Source: Bacteroidales bacterium
GTDB taxonomy: Bacteria; Bacteroidota; Bacteroidia; Bacteroidales; WCHB1-69
DNA: 27,780 bases
NCBI GenBank assembly: GCA_017964755.1
Contig: JAGCRI010000065.1
Coordinates: forward strand, 1-27,780
Direction of reading: 5' to 3'
The notes beneath the pieces are model-generated. The model did not search any database. It saw only the letters and a list, made by a program, of their open reading frames with translations, and was not told where the DNA came from. How positions within the stretch are numbered: the first letter of the stretch is position 1; each line of letters begins with the position of its first letter. Made by a program: the position numbers and the translations under genes. Positions 1-6,639 of the stretch are shown here, in pieces.

Positions 1-2
1 TG

Positions 3-556
3 GTGATGACGGCAAAAGAGTATTTCACTGGCAAAACAACCTCAACGGATTTGGCAGTCAGTGTGAAAGGCAACGTGCTGATGTATCGTTCTTCCACAGG
101 GAAAGTGAATGTCACAGTATTGTTCAACAACGAAACTTTTTGGCTCTCGCAAAAACGTATGGCGGAATTGTTCAATGTGGCCGTTTCAACCATCAATTAT
201 CACCTTTCAGAAATCGACAAGAGCGGAGAATTGCAATTGTCCGAAACAATTCGAAAAATTCGAATCCCGTCGGACAATTGCGAAGACCATGGTGTGCTCA
301 TATATAATTTGGATGCCGTGATTGCCGTCGGCTATAGGGTAAATAGTTACGAGGCGACACAATTCAGAAGATGGGCTTCAGCTGTTTTGAAGGAATACAT
401 TGTCAAGGGCTATGTATTGGATGACGAAAGGTTGAAAGGGAAATCTCGCGTGAGGAAGCACAGGAGAAGGCTTGGAGTGAATATGAGAAGTATCGTCGGA
501 TTCAAGACCAGACATTTCTGTCAGATTTCGATAAATTTTTACAAGAACTTGATTGA
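3..556 (+). pseudogene. RhuM-family protein, internally deleted and frameshifted
   Basis: The first ~140 codons read as the N-terminal part of a RhuM (virulence/phage-associated) protein: a helix-turn-helix-like segment (WLSQKRMAELFNVAVSTI), then the family signature YNLDAVIAVGYRVNS and FRRWASAVLKEYI, ending in VLDDERLKG. The continuous frame then becomes unrelated basic sequence and runs to 596. In the -1 frame from 449 to 556 the sequence reads REEAQEKAWSEYEKYRRIQD and then SDFDKFLQELD-stop, which resembles the extreme C-terminus of RhuM. The middle of the protein (about 150 residues in relatives, from memory) is missing between the two parts, so this is a deletion that also shifted the frame. 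The left end may be cut by the window; the first ATG is at 6. Function of the family is unclear; members often sit in islands with restriction or mobile genes. Confidence 0.8.
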
Positions 557-668
557 ACTGCCATGCATATCCTATTTGAATAATATAAAATATTAATAAT
601 CAATACTATTAACAATAATATTTAATTTACTGGTAATTTGCCAGAGATACGAAATAACCTAAACCATT

Positions 669-821
669 ATGTCCCTACTACGTGTAATCCTCGCCATCAT
701 TTTCCCGCCGTTAGCCGTTATCGACTGCGGTTGCGGGTCAATACTTATTGTCTTCCTGCTTACCTTGTGCGGCTGGGTGCCCGGTGTCATCGCAGCACTG
801 GTGATACTGAACAAAGACTGA
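669..821 (+). CDS. YqaE/Pmp3-family small membrane protein
   Basis: A 50-residue reading frame that begins MSLLRVILAIIFPPLAVIDC and ends LCGWVPGVIAALVILNKD. This matches the YqaE/Pmp3 (UPF0057) pattern: two hydrophobic segments (about residues 4-19 and 24-46), the FPPLAV motif in the first and the CGWxPGxIxA motif in the second. Family members are tiny inner-membrane proteins linked in yeast and plants to membrane potential and salt stress; their bacterial role is not settled. The stop lies 10 bases before the vsr start, so the two may be co-transcribed. Two cysteines (20 and 22) replace the usual KG in the loop. The length is normal for the family. Confidence 0.9.
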   Translation: MSLLRVILAIIFPPLAVIDCGCGSILIVFLLTLCGWVPGVIAALVILNKD

Positions 822-831
822 AAATTTCCCC

Positions 832-1404
832 ATGCCCGACCGTCTCACTCCCGAACAACGACACCGCTGTATGTCGCACATCCGCAGCAAGAACACCAAG
901 CCCGAACTGAAGGTGCGGCAATGGCTGTGGCAGCACGGCTACCGTTACCGTCTCAACGTGAAAGGCGTTCCGGGAAAACCTGATATTGTGATGCGCAAAT
1001 ACCGCACCGCGATCTTCGTCAACGGCTGCTTCTGGCACGGACACAACGTTAAATTCCCTGATGTAGAGACACACGGTCGTGCGTCTGGGATTACGGAACC
1101 GATGGAAAACTCCCCATGCTGCAAAATTCCTAATACAAATCGCGAGTTTTGGGTGAATAAAATCAGAAGGAACCAGGCGCGGGATGAACAGAATTACAAG
1201 ATTCTGCAAGAAAACGGATGGCAGGTTATAGTGCTGTGGGAGTGCCAACTCGCAAAGTCGAAAATTGATTTCGTGATGCGTAACGTGGAAATCCTGCTTC
1301 ACGACTATTTCATCGCCACCTTCAGCAGCCATTCAAAACGCTATCTTCCCCCAGACATTGAAATTCCAATCGCCGCAGAACCGCCTGTCGGTTACGAACC
1401 TTGA
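832..1404 (+). CDS. vsr: Very short patch repair endonuclease (Vsr), with loop insertion
   Basis: 190 residues. Vsr nicks DNA beside T:G mismatches arising from deamination of 5-methylcytosine. Visible motifs: MSHIRSKNTKPE (14-25), GVPGKPDIV with catalytic Asp51, AIFVNGCFWHGH (60-71), TNREFWVNKIRRN (102-114), and VIVLWEC (132-138). The zinc site should use the Cys of GCFW, a His of HGH, a Cys just after HGH, and the Cys of WEC. Here about 23 residues (73-95) separate HGH from the following CysCys, where E. coli Vsr has almost none. The insert includes VETHGRAS, encoded by a near-perfect 20-base palindrome (1067-1086). The frame is open throughout, so the enzyme may still fold with a longer loop. 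No cytosine methyltransferase gene is present in the window. Confidence 0.93.
   Translation: MPDRLTPEQRHRCMSHIRSKNTKPELKVRQWLWQHGYRYRLNVKGVPGKPDIVMRKYRTAIFVNGCFWHGHNVKFPDVETHGRASGITEPMENSPCCKIPNTNREFWVNKIRRNQARDEQNYKILQENGWQVIVLWECQLAKSKIDFVMRNVEILLHDYFIATFSSHSKRYLPPDIEIPIAAEPPVGYEP
1067..1086. repeat. Palindromic repeat inside vsr
   Basis: Twenty bases, AGACACACGGTCGTGCGTCT, form an inverted repeat with a single mismatched arm position (AGACACACG against AGACGCACG). The flank GTAG on the left extends the look of a GTAGAGACGCACG-type palindrome, an interspersed REP-like repeat I recall from some Bacteroidota and cyanobacteria. It lies exactly in the segment of vsr that is absent from ordinary family members. 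Only one copy was seen in this window, so its status as a genomic repeat is inferred. Confidence 0.55.
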
Positions 1405-1431
1405 AAATGATTTTTACTCATAAAAAAACAT

Positions 1432-1439
1432 TACTTTTG
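1432..1439 (+). promoter_or_regulatory. Candidate -7 box upstream of mntP
   Basis: TACTTTTG fits the Bacteroidota -7 consensus TAnnTTTG. It lies 92 bases before the mntP ATG. A TTT at 1411-1413 is a poor -33 match, so this is tentative. Confidence 0.35.
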
Positions 1440-1530
1440 CATTCAACATTATTGCAAAAAAAGAAAATGGGAAAATATTTATCCTCCGGAATGTCTCTTT
1501 CCGCTTGTTTGAAAAATTGTCACTAAATTT

Positions 1531-2103
1531 ATGAATTTTACAGAACTTCTACTTATATCTGTCGGTTTGGCCATGGATTGCTTTGCAGTGAGCTTTTCGG
1601 CAGGAGCGGTTCAAAAAGACCTCAAATGGCTGTATATTATAACGATGGCCTTCTCATTCGGCTTTTTTCAGGCCTTTATGCCAGTGATTGGTTGGTTTGG
1701 AGGCGAGGCGGTCGTGCAATATATGTCGCAATTCGACCATTGGATTGCCTGCGGTATATTGGGGTTTATCGGCGGGAAAATGATTGTTGACGCTGTCCGC
1801 CCGCAAGGTGACGCCTCCGCATCCACTGATGTGACAAAAATCGGCACACTCCTCATTTTGTCTGTCGCCACAAGTATAGACGCTCTTGCTGTCGGTTTCA
1901 CATTTTCGGTTATGGGGAGTGTTAATATATGGTTTGCCGTCTCCGTAATAGGGCTTGTTTCTTTCGTGCTGTCAGTTGTCGGATTTTTTCTTGGCAAGAA
2001 CATCTCTGCGGTTTTCAAGCCCTCATTTGCCCAAATTATGGGCGGAATTATCCTGATAGCTATCGGACTTAAGATTTTGGTTGAACATCTTTCCGCAGCA
2101 TAA
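1531..2103 (+). CDS. mntP: MntP-type manganese efflux pump
   Basis: 190 residues and six predicted membrane segments in two homologous halves, as in MntP (formerly YebN, DUF204). The two halves carry the matching motifs GLAMDCFAVSFSAGA (Asp16) and SVATSIDALAVGFTF (Asp117). GGKMIVDA holds Asp87; these intramembrane acidic residues are the expected Mn2+ ligands. The family exports excess Mn2+ across the inner membrane. The central loop, about residues 90-103 (PQGDASASTD), is hydrophilic. The gene stands alone, with its own spacer upstream and a terminator right after its stop. In other bacteria mntP can be controlled by a yybP-ykoY riboswitch or MntR; I saw no clear aptamer in the 126-base leader. 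Confidence 0.93.
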   Translation: MNFTELLLISVGLAMDCFAVSFSAGAVQKDLKWLYIITMAFSFGFFQAFMPVIGWFGGEAVVQYMSQFDHWIACGILGFIGGKMIVDAVRPQGDASASTDVTKIGTLLILSVATSIDALAVGFTFSVMGSVNIWFAVSVIGLVSFVLSVVGFFLGKNISAVFKPSFAQIMGGIILIAIGLKILVEHLSAA

Positions 2104-2105
2104 AA

Positions 2106-2131
2106 AAAACGACCTTTTTGAGGTCGTTTTT
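2106..2131. terminator. Bidirectional terminator between mntP and rplQ
   Basis: Perfect 9-bp stem AAAACGACC / GGTCGTTTT around a 7-base loop (TTTTTGA). It starts 3 bases after the mntP stop and has T-runs on both strands, so it can end mntP from the left and the ribosomal operon from the right. Confidence 0.9.
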
Positions 2132-2162
2132 ATAGTGTATTGAAATAAATCCAATGTGAATT

Positions 2163-2666
2163 TTATTCAGCAGCGGGAGCTTCGGCAGCTGGTTCTTCAG
2201 CTTTTGCTTCGGCGACAGGGGCTTCAGCAGCCGGTTCGGCTTTCGGAGCGCTCTTGCGGCTTCTTCTTGTCTTCGTAACTTTCTTTGTTTCGTTTGCTGT
2301 ATAGGTTTCGTTGTAATCGACGAACTCTATAATGCACATTTCAGCATTGTCGCCCTGACGGAAACCGGTCTTCAAGATACGTGTGTATCCTCCGGGACGG
2401 TTCTGAATCTTCTGGGAGATTTCTCTGAAAAGCTCGCTGACGGCATACTTGTTCTTGAGGTATGAGAAAACCATACGTCTTGAATGCGTCGTGTCGTTTT
2501 TGCAACGTGTTACGAGCGATTCAACATATTTTCTTAACTCTTTTGCCTTGGCGAGGGTCGTTGAGATGCGCTTGTGCATAATCAGCGACGTGGCCATATT
2601 CGACAACATGGCTTCTCTGTGAGAAGCGGTTCTTCCTAAATGATTTATTCTTTTAGCGTGTCTCAT
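2163..2666 (-). CDS. rplQ: Ribosomal protein bL17
   Basis: 167 residues. The N-terminal ~115 residues are standard L17: MRHAKRINHLGRTASHREAM, the SLIMHKRISTTLAKAKELR segment, and NRPGGYTRILKTGFRQGDNAEMCIIEFV. The remaining ~50 residues are a tail: a basic stretch (KKVTKTRRSRKSAPK), then Ala/Glu/Pro repeats (AEAPVAEAKAEEPAAEAPAAE). Such acidic-alanine tails are common on L17 in Bacteroidota and are probably disordered. It is the last gene of the operon, 5 bases after rpoA. Confidence 0.98.
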   Translation of the reverse strand: MRHAKRINHLGRTASHREAMLSNMATSLIMHKRISTTLAKAKELRKYVESLVTRCKNDTTHSRRMVFSYLKNKYAVSELFREISQKIQNRPGGYTRILKTGFRQGDNAEMCIIEFVDYNETYTANETKKVTKTRRSRKSAPKAEPAAEAPVAEAKAEEPAAEAPAAE

Positions 2667-2671
2667 TGTTC

Positions 2672-3667
2672 TTAATCCTTATCTAATTTAAATTTTGAAA
2701 TATTCATTCCGAATTCCAAGCCTTTGCTCTTGACGAGGTCTTCAAGTTCCGACAACGACTTTTTGCCGAAGTTGCGGAATTTCAGGAGGTCAGCCTTGTG
2801 GATAGCCACGAGGTCGCCAAGGGTTTCAAGTTCAGCTGATTTCAGGCAGTTAAGCGCTCTGACGGAAAGGTCCATATCTACGAGGCGAGTTTTGAGGACC
2901 TGGCGGATACGCATAGTCTCATCGTCCAATTCCTCGCTGACGCCACCGCTGAACGGCGTGTCGAGCGTAATTTTCTCGTCTGAGAACAGAGCGAAGTGCT
3001 GGATGAGTATTTTAGCCGCTTCCTTCAAGGCTTCCTTCGGGTGTATCGAGCCGTCAGTCTGAATTTCGAACACCAACTTCTCGAAGTCTGTCCTCTGTTC
3101 CACACGGTAATTGTCAACCGTATATTTCACGTTTTTGATAGGAGTGTGGATAGAGTCGATGGCGATTACGCCGATGCCTTCGTGCAGTTGTTTGTTCTCT
3201 TCAGCGGGAACGTAGCCGCGTCCTTTGTCGATGGTGATTTCGAGCACCAGCTTGACAGAGGGTTCCATTTTGCAGATAACCTCGTCTGGGTTAAGCACTT
3301 GGAAGAAGTTTAAGAACTTGTTCATATCGCCGGCGGTGAAAGTATCCTGACCGGAGATAGTTATAGTGGCTTTTTCGGAATTGTTGTTTTCTATTTTGTT
3401 TTTAAAACGTATTTTCTTAAGATTGAGCACAATGTCTGTAACATCGTCCATGACACCGCGGATAGAGGAGAATTCCTGATCAACTCCCTCAATCTTGACT
3501 GACGTGATAGCGAACCCTTCAAGAGAGGAAAGGAGGACACGGCGGAGGGCGTTGCCTACGGTGATTCCGTACCCTTGCTGCAAGGGTCTGAATTCAAAAA
3601 CGCCGCGGTAGTCGTCCGCTTCAAGCATTATAACCTTTTCAGGTTTTTGAAATGTCAATATTGCCAT
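2672..3667 (-). CDS. rpoA: RNA polymerase alpha subunit
   Basis: 331 residues, normal length. The N-terminal domain (about 1-230) carries the dimerisation and beta/beta' contact sequences, including GYGITVGNALRRVLLSSLEG. An acidic linker (EELDDETM) joins it to the C-terminal domain (about 255-320), which contains LVDMDLSVRALNCLKSAELE and FRNFGKKSLSELEDLV, the helix-hairpin-helix that binds UP elements and activators. The gene sits between rpsD (48 bases upstream) and rplQ, the conserved order. It shows no anomaly. Confidence 0.99.
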   Translation of the reverse strand: MAILTFQKPEKVIMLEADDYRGVFEFRPLQQGYGITVGNALRRVLLSSLEGFAITSVKIEGVDQEFSSIRGVMDDVTDIVLNLKKIRFKNKIENNNSEKATITISGQDTFTAGDMNKFLNFFQVLNPDEVICKMEPSVKLVLEITIDKGRGYVPAEENKQLHEGIGVIAIDSIHTPIKNVKYTVDNYRVEQRTDFEKLVFEIQTDGSIHPKEALKEAAKILIQHFALFSDEKITLDTPFSGGVSEELDDETMRIRQVLKTRLVDMDLSVRALNCLKSAELETLGDLVAIHKADLLKFRNFGKKSLSELEDLVKSKGLEFGMNISKFKLDKD

Positions 3668-3715
3668 ATATTTTTGTTTTTGATGATTCTGTATTAATTA
3701 TCCTTTAGTCACCCA

Positions 3716-4321
3716 TTACTTAGAGTACAACTCTACGATTGCCTGTTCGTTGATGGTTTCGGGGATTTCCTCTCTTTCTGGATAATTCATGAATTTGCCA
3801 GCCATTTGGGCACCGTCCCATTCGAGCCATGAGAACTGGTTTGTTCTGCCGTTGAGTGAGTTTGTGACGACCTCAAGCACTTTTGAGCGTTCTCTCACTG
3901 CCACGATGTCACCGGGGACGAGGAGGCGTGAAGGGATGTTGCAGATTTCGCCGTTAACGAGAATGTGTCTGTGGTTCACGAGCTGGCGGGCGGCCGCGCG
4001 GGTCGGGGCTATGCCGAAACGGAACACCACATTGTCGAGGCGTGATTCGATGAGCTGCATAAGGTTTTTACCTGTGATACCTTTCTTGCTGGCAGCTTTC
4101 TGGAACAGTTTCTTGAACTGGCGTTCAAGCATACCGTATGTATATTTTGCTTTCTGTTTCTCCTGAAGCTGCATTCCGTATTCGGACATTTTTGCACGCT
4201 TGCGGGCTTGGCCGTGTTGTCCGGGAGGGAATTTCTTCTTTTCGAAACTTTTGTCGGAACCGTATATCGGTTCACCGAATTTTCTTGCAATCTTCGTTCT
4301 TGGTCCTGTATATCTTGCCAT
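3716..4321 (-). CDS. rpsD: Ribosomal protein uS4
   Basis: 201 residues. Begins MARYTGPRTKIARKFGEPIY. The S4 RNA-binding domain is visible at LMQLIESRLDNVVFRFG, then QLVNHRHILVNG and SRLLVPGDIVAVRERS. S4 nucleates small-subunit assembly, and in many bacteria it represses its own operon. The N-terminal KKKFPPGQHG motif lacks the zinc cysteines found in some S4 versions. It lies between rpsK and rpoA. Confidence 0.99.
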   Translation of the reverse strand: MARYTGPRTKIARKFGEPIYGSDKSFEKKKFPPGQHGQARKRAKMSEYGMQLQEKQKAKYTYGMLERQFKKLFQKAASKKGITGKNLMQLIESRLDNVVFRFGIAPTRAAARQLVNHRHILVNGEICNIPSRLLVPGDIVAVRERSKVLEVVTNSLNGRTNQFSWLEWDGAQMAGKFMNYPEREEIPETINEQAIVELYSK

Positions 4322-4382
4322 AATTGCTTATTGTTTTTTAGGTTAATATTTCTGTTAAAAGTCTGTACGCTAATGCCGTGAA

Positions 4383-4772
4383 TTATACTCTACGACGTTT
4401 TGGCGGACGGCATCCGTTGTGCGGAAGCGGTGTCACATCGTTGATTTCCTCAACAGCAATGCCTGATGTGTGAATAGTTCTGATTGCTGATTCTCTTCCG
4501 CCGCCGGGACCTTTCACATAGACCTTAACTTTGCGTAAACCTAAGTCATAAGCTACTTTTGAGCAATCTTCAGCTGCGCGCTGGGCTGCATACGGAGTGT
4601 TCTTCTTTGAACCCCTGAAGCCCATCTTTCCGGCTGATGACCATGAAATGACTTGTCCATCGCTATTGGTAAGGGTCACGATGACGTTGTTGAATGACGC
4701 ATAAACAAAGGCTTTGCCGGTAGCGTCAACTCTAACTACTTTTTTCTTTGTCGTTTTTGTGTTTTTTGCCAT
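4383..4772 (-). CDS. rpsK: Ribosomal protein uS11
   Basis: 129 residues. Basic N-terminus (MAKNTKTTKKKVVRVD), then the conserved core GKAFVYASFNNVIVTLTN, AGKMGFRGSKKNTPYAAQ, VKVYVKGPGGGRESAIR and the C-terminal DVTPLPHNGCRPPKRRRV. S11 sits in the platform of the 30S subunit and contacts the mRNA exit region. The order rpsM-rpsK-rpsD is the standard one. Confidence 0.99.
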   Translation of the reverse strand: MAKNTKTTKKKVVRVDATGKAFVYASFNNVIVTLTNSDGQVISWSSAGKMGFRGSKKNTPYAAQRAAEDCSKVAYDLGLRKVKVYVKGPGGGRESAIRTIHTSGIAVEEINDVTPLPHNGCRPPKRRRV

Positions 4773-4824
4773 AAATACTAAATTGATATTTATCTTACCG
4801 TTGTAAAAAAATTTGTTCTATTTG

Positions 4825-5199
4825 TTACTTGGTTGCTTTCTTCTTGTTAGCAACAGTTTTCTTACGACCTTTTCTCGTGCGTGCGTTGTTCTTGGTGCTC
4901 TGTCCACGAAGCGGAAGTCCGATACGATGACGGATTCCCCTGTAGCGGCCGATATCCATCAGTCGCTTGATGTTCATGGAGACCTCCGAACGGAGCTCGC
5001 CTTCGACTTTCATGCCGCCGATAATGCCACGGAGCGCTGCCAGTTCGTCATCGTTCCACTCGCTGACCTTCTTGTCGTAGCTTATCCCGGCCTGGTCCAA
5101 AATTTTCTGAGATGTGCTTCTGCCTATTCCATATATATAGGTCAGACCTATTTCTCCTCTCTTGTTTTTAGGTAAATCTATACCCGCGATTCTTGCCAT
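4825..5199 (-). CDS. rpsM: Ribosomal protein uS13
   Basis: 124 residues. Begins MARIAGIDLPKNKRGEIGLT and includes the helix-two-turn-helix region GIGRSTSQKILDQAGI. The basic tail GQSTKNNARTRKGRKKTVAN extends into the subunit interface near the tRNAs. It lies 40 bases after rpmJ. The spacing and order are typical. Confidence 0.99.
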   Translation of the reverse strand: MARIAGIDLPKNKRGEIGLTYIYGIGRSTSQKILDQAGISYDKKVSEWNDDELAALRGIIGGMKVEGELRSEVSMNIKRLMDIGRYRGIRHRIGLPLRGQSTKNNARTRKGRKKTVANKKKATK

Positions 5200-5239
5200 A
5201 GTTTTTTCCTATTTTTTTATTTTAATTGTTTAACAATAA

Positions 5240-5356
5240 TCAACCTTGACGCTGTTTGAATTTGGGATTCTTCTTGTTGATGACGTAAACTACGCCTTTG
5301 CGTCTCACAACGATGCAGTCGTCGGATCTTTTCTTAACAGATGCTTTTACTTTCAT
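5240..5356 (-). CDS. rpmJ: Ribosomal protein bL36
   Basis: 38 residues: MKVKASVKKRSDDCIVVRRK, then GVVYVINKKNPKFKQRQG. This is the short L36. The usual C-x2-C...C-x4-H zinc ribbon is reduced to one Cys (residue 14), so it is the zinc-free (C-minus) version, common in Bacteroidota. It lies between infA (30 bases upstream) and rpsM, as expected. Its small size makes it easy to miss. Confidence 0.97.
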   Translation of the reverse strand: MKVKASVKKRSDDCIVVRRKGVVYVINKKNPKFKQRQG

Positions 5357-5386
5357 TTCGGTTTCTTATAAATATATTAATGTATA

Positions 5387-5605
5387 TTATTTGTATCTGA
5401 AAACTATTCTTCCCTTACTCAAGTCGTATGGCGTCATCTCCACCTTCACCTTGTCGCCCGGCATTATCTTGATATAGTGCAGGCGCATTTTTCCGGATAT
5501 GTGGGCTATTATTATATGCCCGTTCTCAAGCTGGACGCAAAACTGTGCGTTGCCCAGACTCTCCGTCACCAAACCGTCCTGCTCTATTGATGATTGTTTT
5601 GCCAT
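5387..5605 (-). CDS. infA: Translation initiation factor IF-1
   Basis: 72 residues from the start MAKQSSIEQDGLVTESLGNA, ending KGRIVFRYK. It is a single OB-fold (S1-like) protein that occupies the A site of the 30S subunit during initiation. The frame is open 14 codons further upstream, but the family length (72) and the conserved MAK start point to 5605. It is the first gene of the cluster; secY and map, which normally precede it in this phylum, are absent from the adjacent sequence. Confidence 0.97.
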   Translation of the reverse strand: MAKQSSIEQDGLVTESLGNAQFCVQLENGHIIIAHISGKMRLHYIKIMPGDKVKVEMTPYDLSKGRIVFRYK

Positions 5606-5757
5606 ATTTTCTTTTTTTGCCCCTTTTTTGGGGAATCTTTCTGTCAATATTTTTACCCATCCTGCCTCAAAACCAAAAAAGTCTCTCAGCAGAATTTGTT
5701 ATTAATCAATTAGTTATGCTTTTTGAAAATCGTTTTCACTTTTTCTCAAAAAGTTTG

Positions 5758-5789
5758 CAAATATACAAATTTATTTTCATAATATTCAA
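5758..5789 (-). promoter_or_regulatory. Promoter for the infA-rplQ operon
   Basis: Read on the minus strand there is TATATTTG (5758-5765), a full TAnnTTTG match, with TTG (5787-5789) 21 bases upstream, the Bacteroidota spacing. Transcription would begin near 5751 and leave a leader of about 145 bases before infA. A second -7-like TAAATTTG lies at 5766-5773. Confidence 0.55.
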
Positions 5790-6126
5790 CTATTTAGAAT
5801 TTTTTTTTTCAACCTTTGATTTTGTAAAGTGCGCCCCTTAGTTTTCCATTTTTTTCCATAAAATTCCTGTTTTGTCAGGCCAAAAATTGATATTTGAATA
5901 TAATTTTCTTTAAATCAACAAAATACGATTAAACAGAGCTTTTTGTGATTAATTTACAAGTTATCAATAATTTAATGTTTATAACTTAGGTTTTCAACAA
6001 TAGTATTTAAAAAACTTTCCTTTTTTTTCCATAAAATATTTATTTGAATATCAATTAGTTAATATAATAATACAAGACAATTTCCAAAAAAAATACAATT
6101 TAATGGAATAACTGAAAAAATTTTTC

Positions 6127-6134
6127 TATCTTTG
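6127..6134 (+). promoter_or_regulatory. -7 box of the mraZ operon
   Basis: TATCTTTG matches TAnnTTTG exactly and lies 22 bases before the mraZ ATG, giving a leader of roughly 15 bases. The -33 region (about 6100-6108) has no clean TTTG. Confidence 0.5.
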
Positions 6135-6156
6135 TGGTCTGAAAAAACAAATTATC

Positions 6157-6639
6157 ATGCCGAATTTGGACTACGGATATTGGGAAATAACTATTGAGAA
6201 GCAGGGGCGGCTCAAACTGCCAACCGCACTTCTCAAGTCGTTGCCTGAGGACGAGCGCAAGAAATTCTGGATAACCCATGGGTTCGGCAATAACATAATG
6301 CTATGGACAGAGAAAGCCTATCAAGAGCAGATGACTTTTCTCAACTCATTGAACCGCAACATTATAGAAGTAAAAAAATATCGCAACGCCTTCCTGCGAA
6401 ACACGACATTCATCGAGAGCGACTCGCAAGACCGCTTTGTCATCCCCAAGCCGCTGCTTGAACGCTACGGCATTGAAAAGGAGATAGTGCTCCTGCTTGA
6501 CAACGGCCGCATAGAGATATGGAACAAAGCGCAATACGAATCAGAATACGACATGTCGCCAGATGAGTTCAACAAACTCAATGAAGAGATACATACAGGG
6601 GACTTTAAAAATGTGGGAGATGGCGGCAATGTATCATGA
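6157..6639 (+). CDS. mraZ: MraZ, regulator of the division and cell wall cluster
   Basis: 160 residues with two SpoVT/AbrB-like halves: YWEITIEKQGRLKLPTALLK (about 8-27) and FIESDSQDRFVIPKPLLERYG (about 86-106). MraZ forms a ring that binds repeats upstream of its own operon and represses it in E. coli; it also sits first in the cluster here. The second half keeps the DRFVIP variant of the DxxGRixiP motif. The C-terminal tail after about residue 130 is polar. The 3' end overlaps the rsmH start, which suggests coupled translation. I saw no clear array of TGGGN boxes upstream. Confidence 0.93.
   Translation: MPNLDYGYWEITIEKQGRLKLPTALLKSLPEDERKKFWITHGFGNNIMLWTEKAYQEQMTFLNSLNRNIIEVKKYRNAFLRNTTFIESDSQDRFVIPKPLLERYGIEKEIVLLLDNGRIEIWNKAQYESEYDMSPDEFNKLNEEIHTGDFKNVGDGGNVS

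Larger units (their letters stand above)
5606..6156. other. AT-rich divergent spacer between the ribosomal and mraZ operons
   Basis: About 550 bases with no credible gene; short frames here are low-complexity. It holds the infA leader and promoter on the left and the mraZ promoter on the right. A 16-base direct repeat, TTTTTTTCCATAAAAT, occurs at 5849-5864 and 6022-6037; a TATTTGAATAT-like string follows each copy at different distances. No convincing DnaA boxes or RNA gene were seen. Confidence 0.6.

Noticed and set aside
630..644. Short palindrome CTGGTAATTTGCCAG upstream of yqaE
   Set aside because: Only 15 bases with one mismatch in an AT-rich region; too weak to call an operator.
638..910. 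90-residue open frame on the plus strand across the yqaE and vsr starts
   Set aside because: It is out of frame with the recognisable YqaE and Vsr proteins, has no family features, and is rich in Arg/Pro/Thr as expected for a shadow frame.
5499..5841. Two open frames (68 and 98 residues) opposite infA and its leader
   Set aside because: They overlap infA antisense and continue into low-complexity AT-rich sequence; no domain is visible.
5930..6000. TTATCAATAA-like strings suggesting DnaA boxes or an origin in the divergent spacer
   Set aside because: None matches the TTATNCACA consensus and no cluster or dnaA/dnaN neighbour is present.
6157..6200. TGGGAAAT near the mraZ start as a MraZ operator
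   Set aside because: It is a single copy inside the coding region; MraZ operators are tandem TGGGN repeats upstream of the gene.
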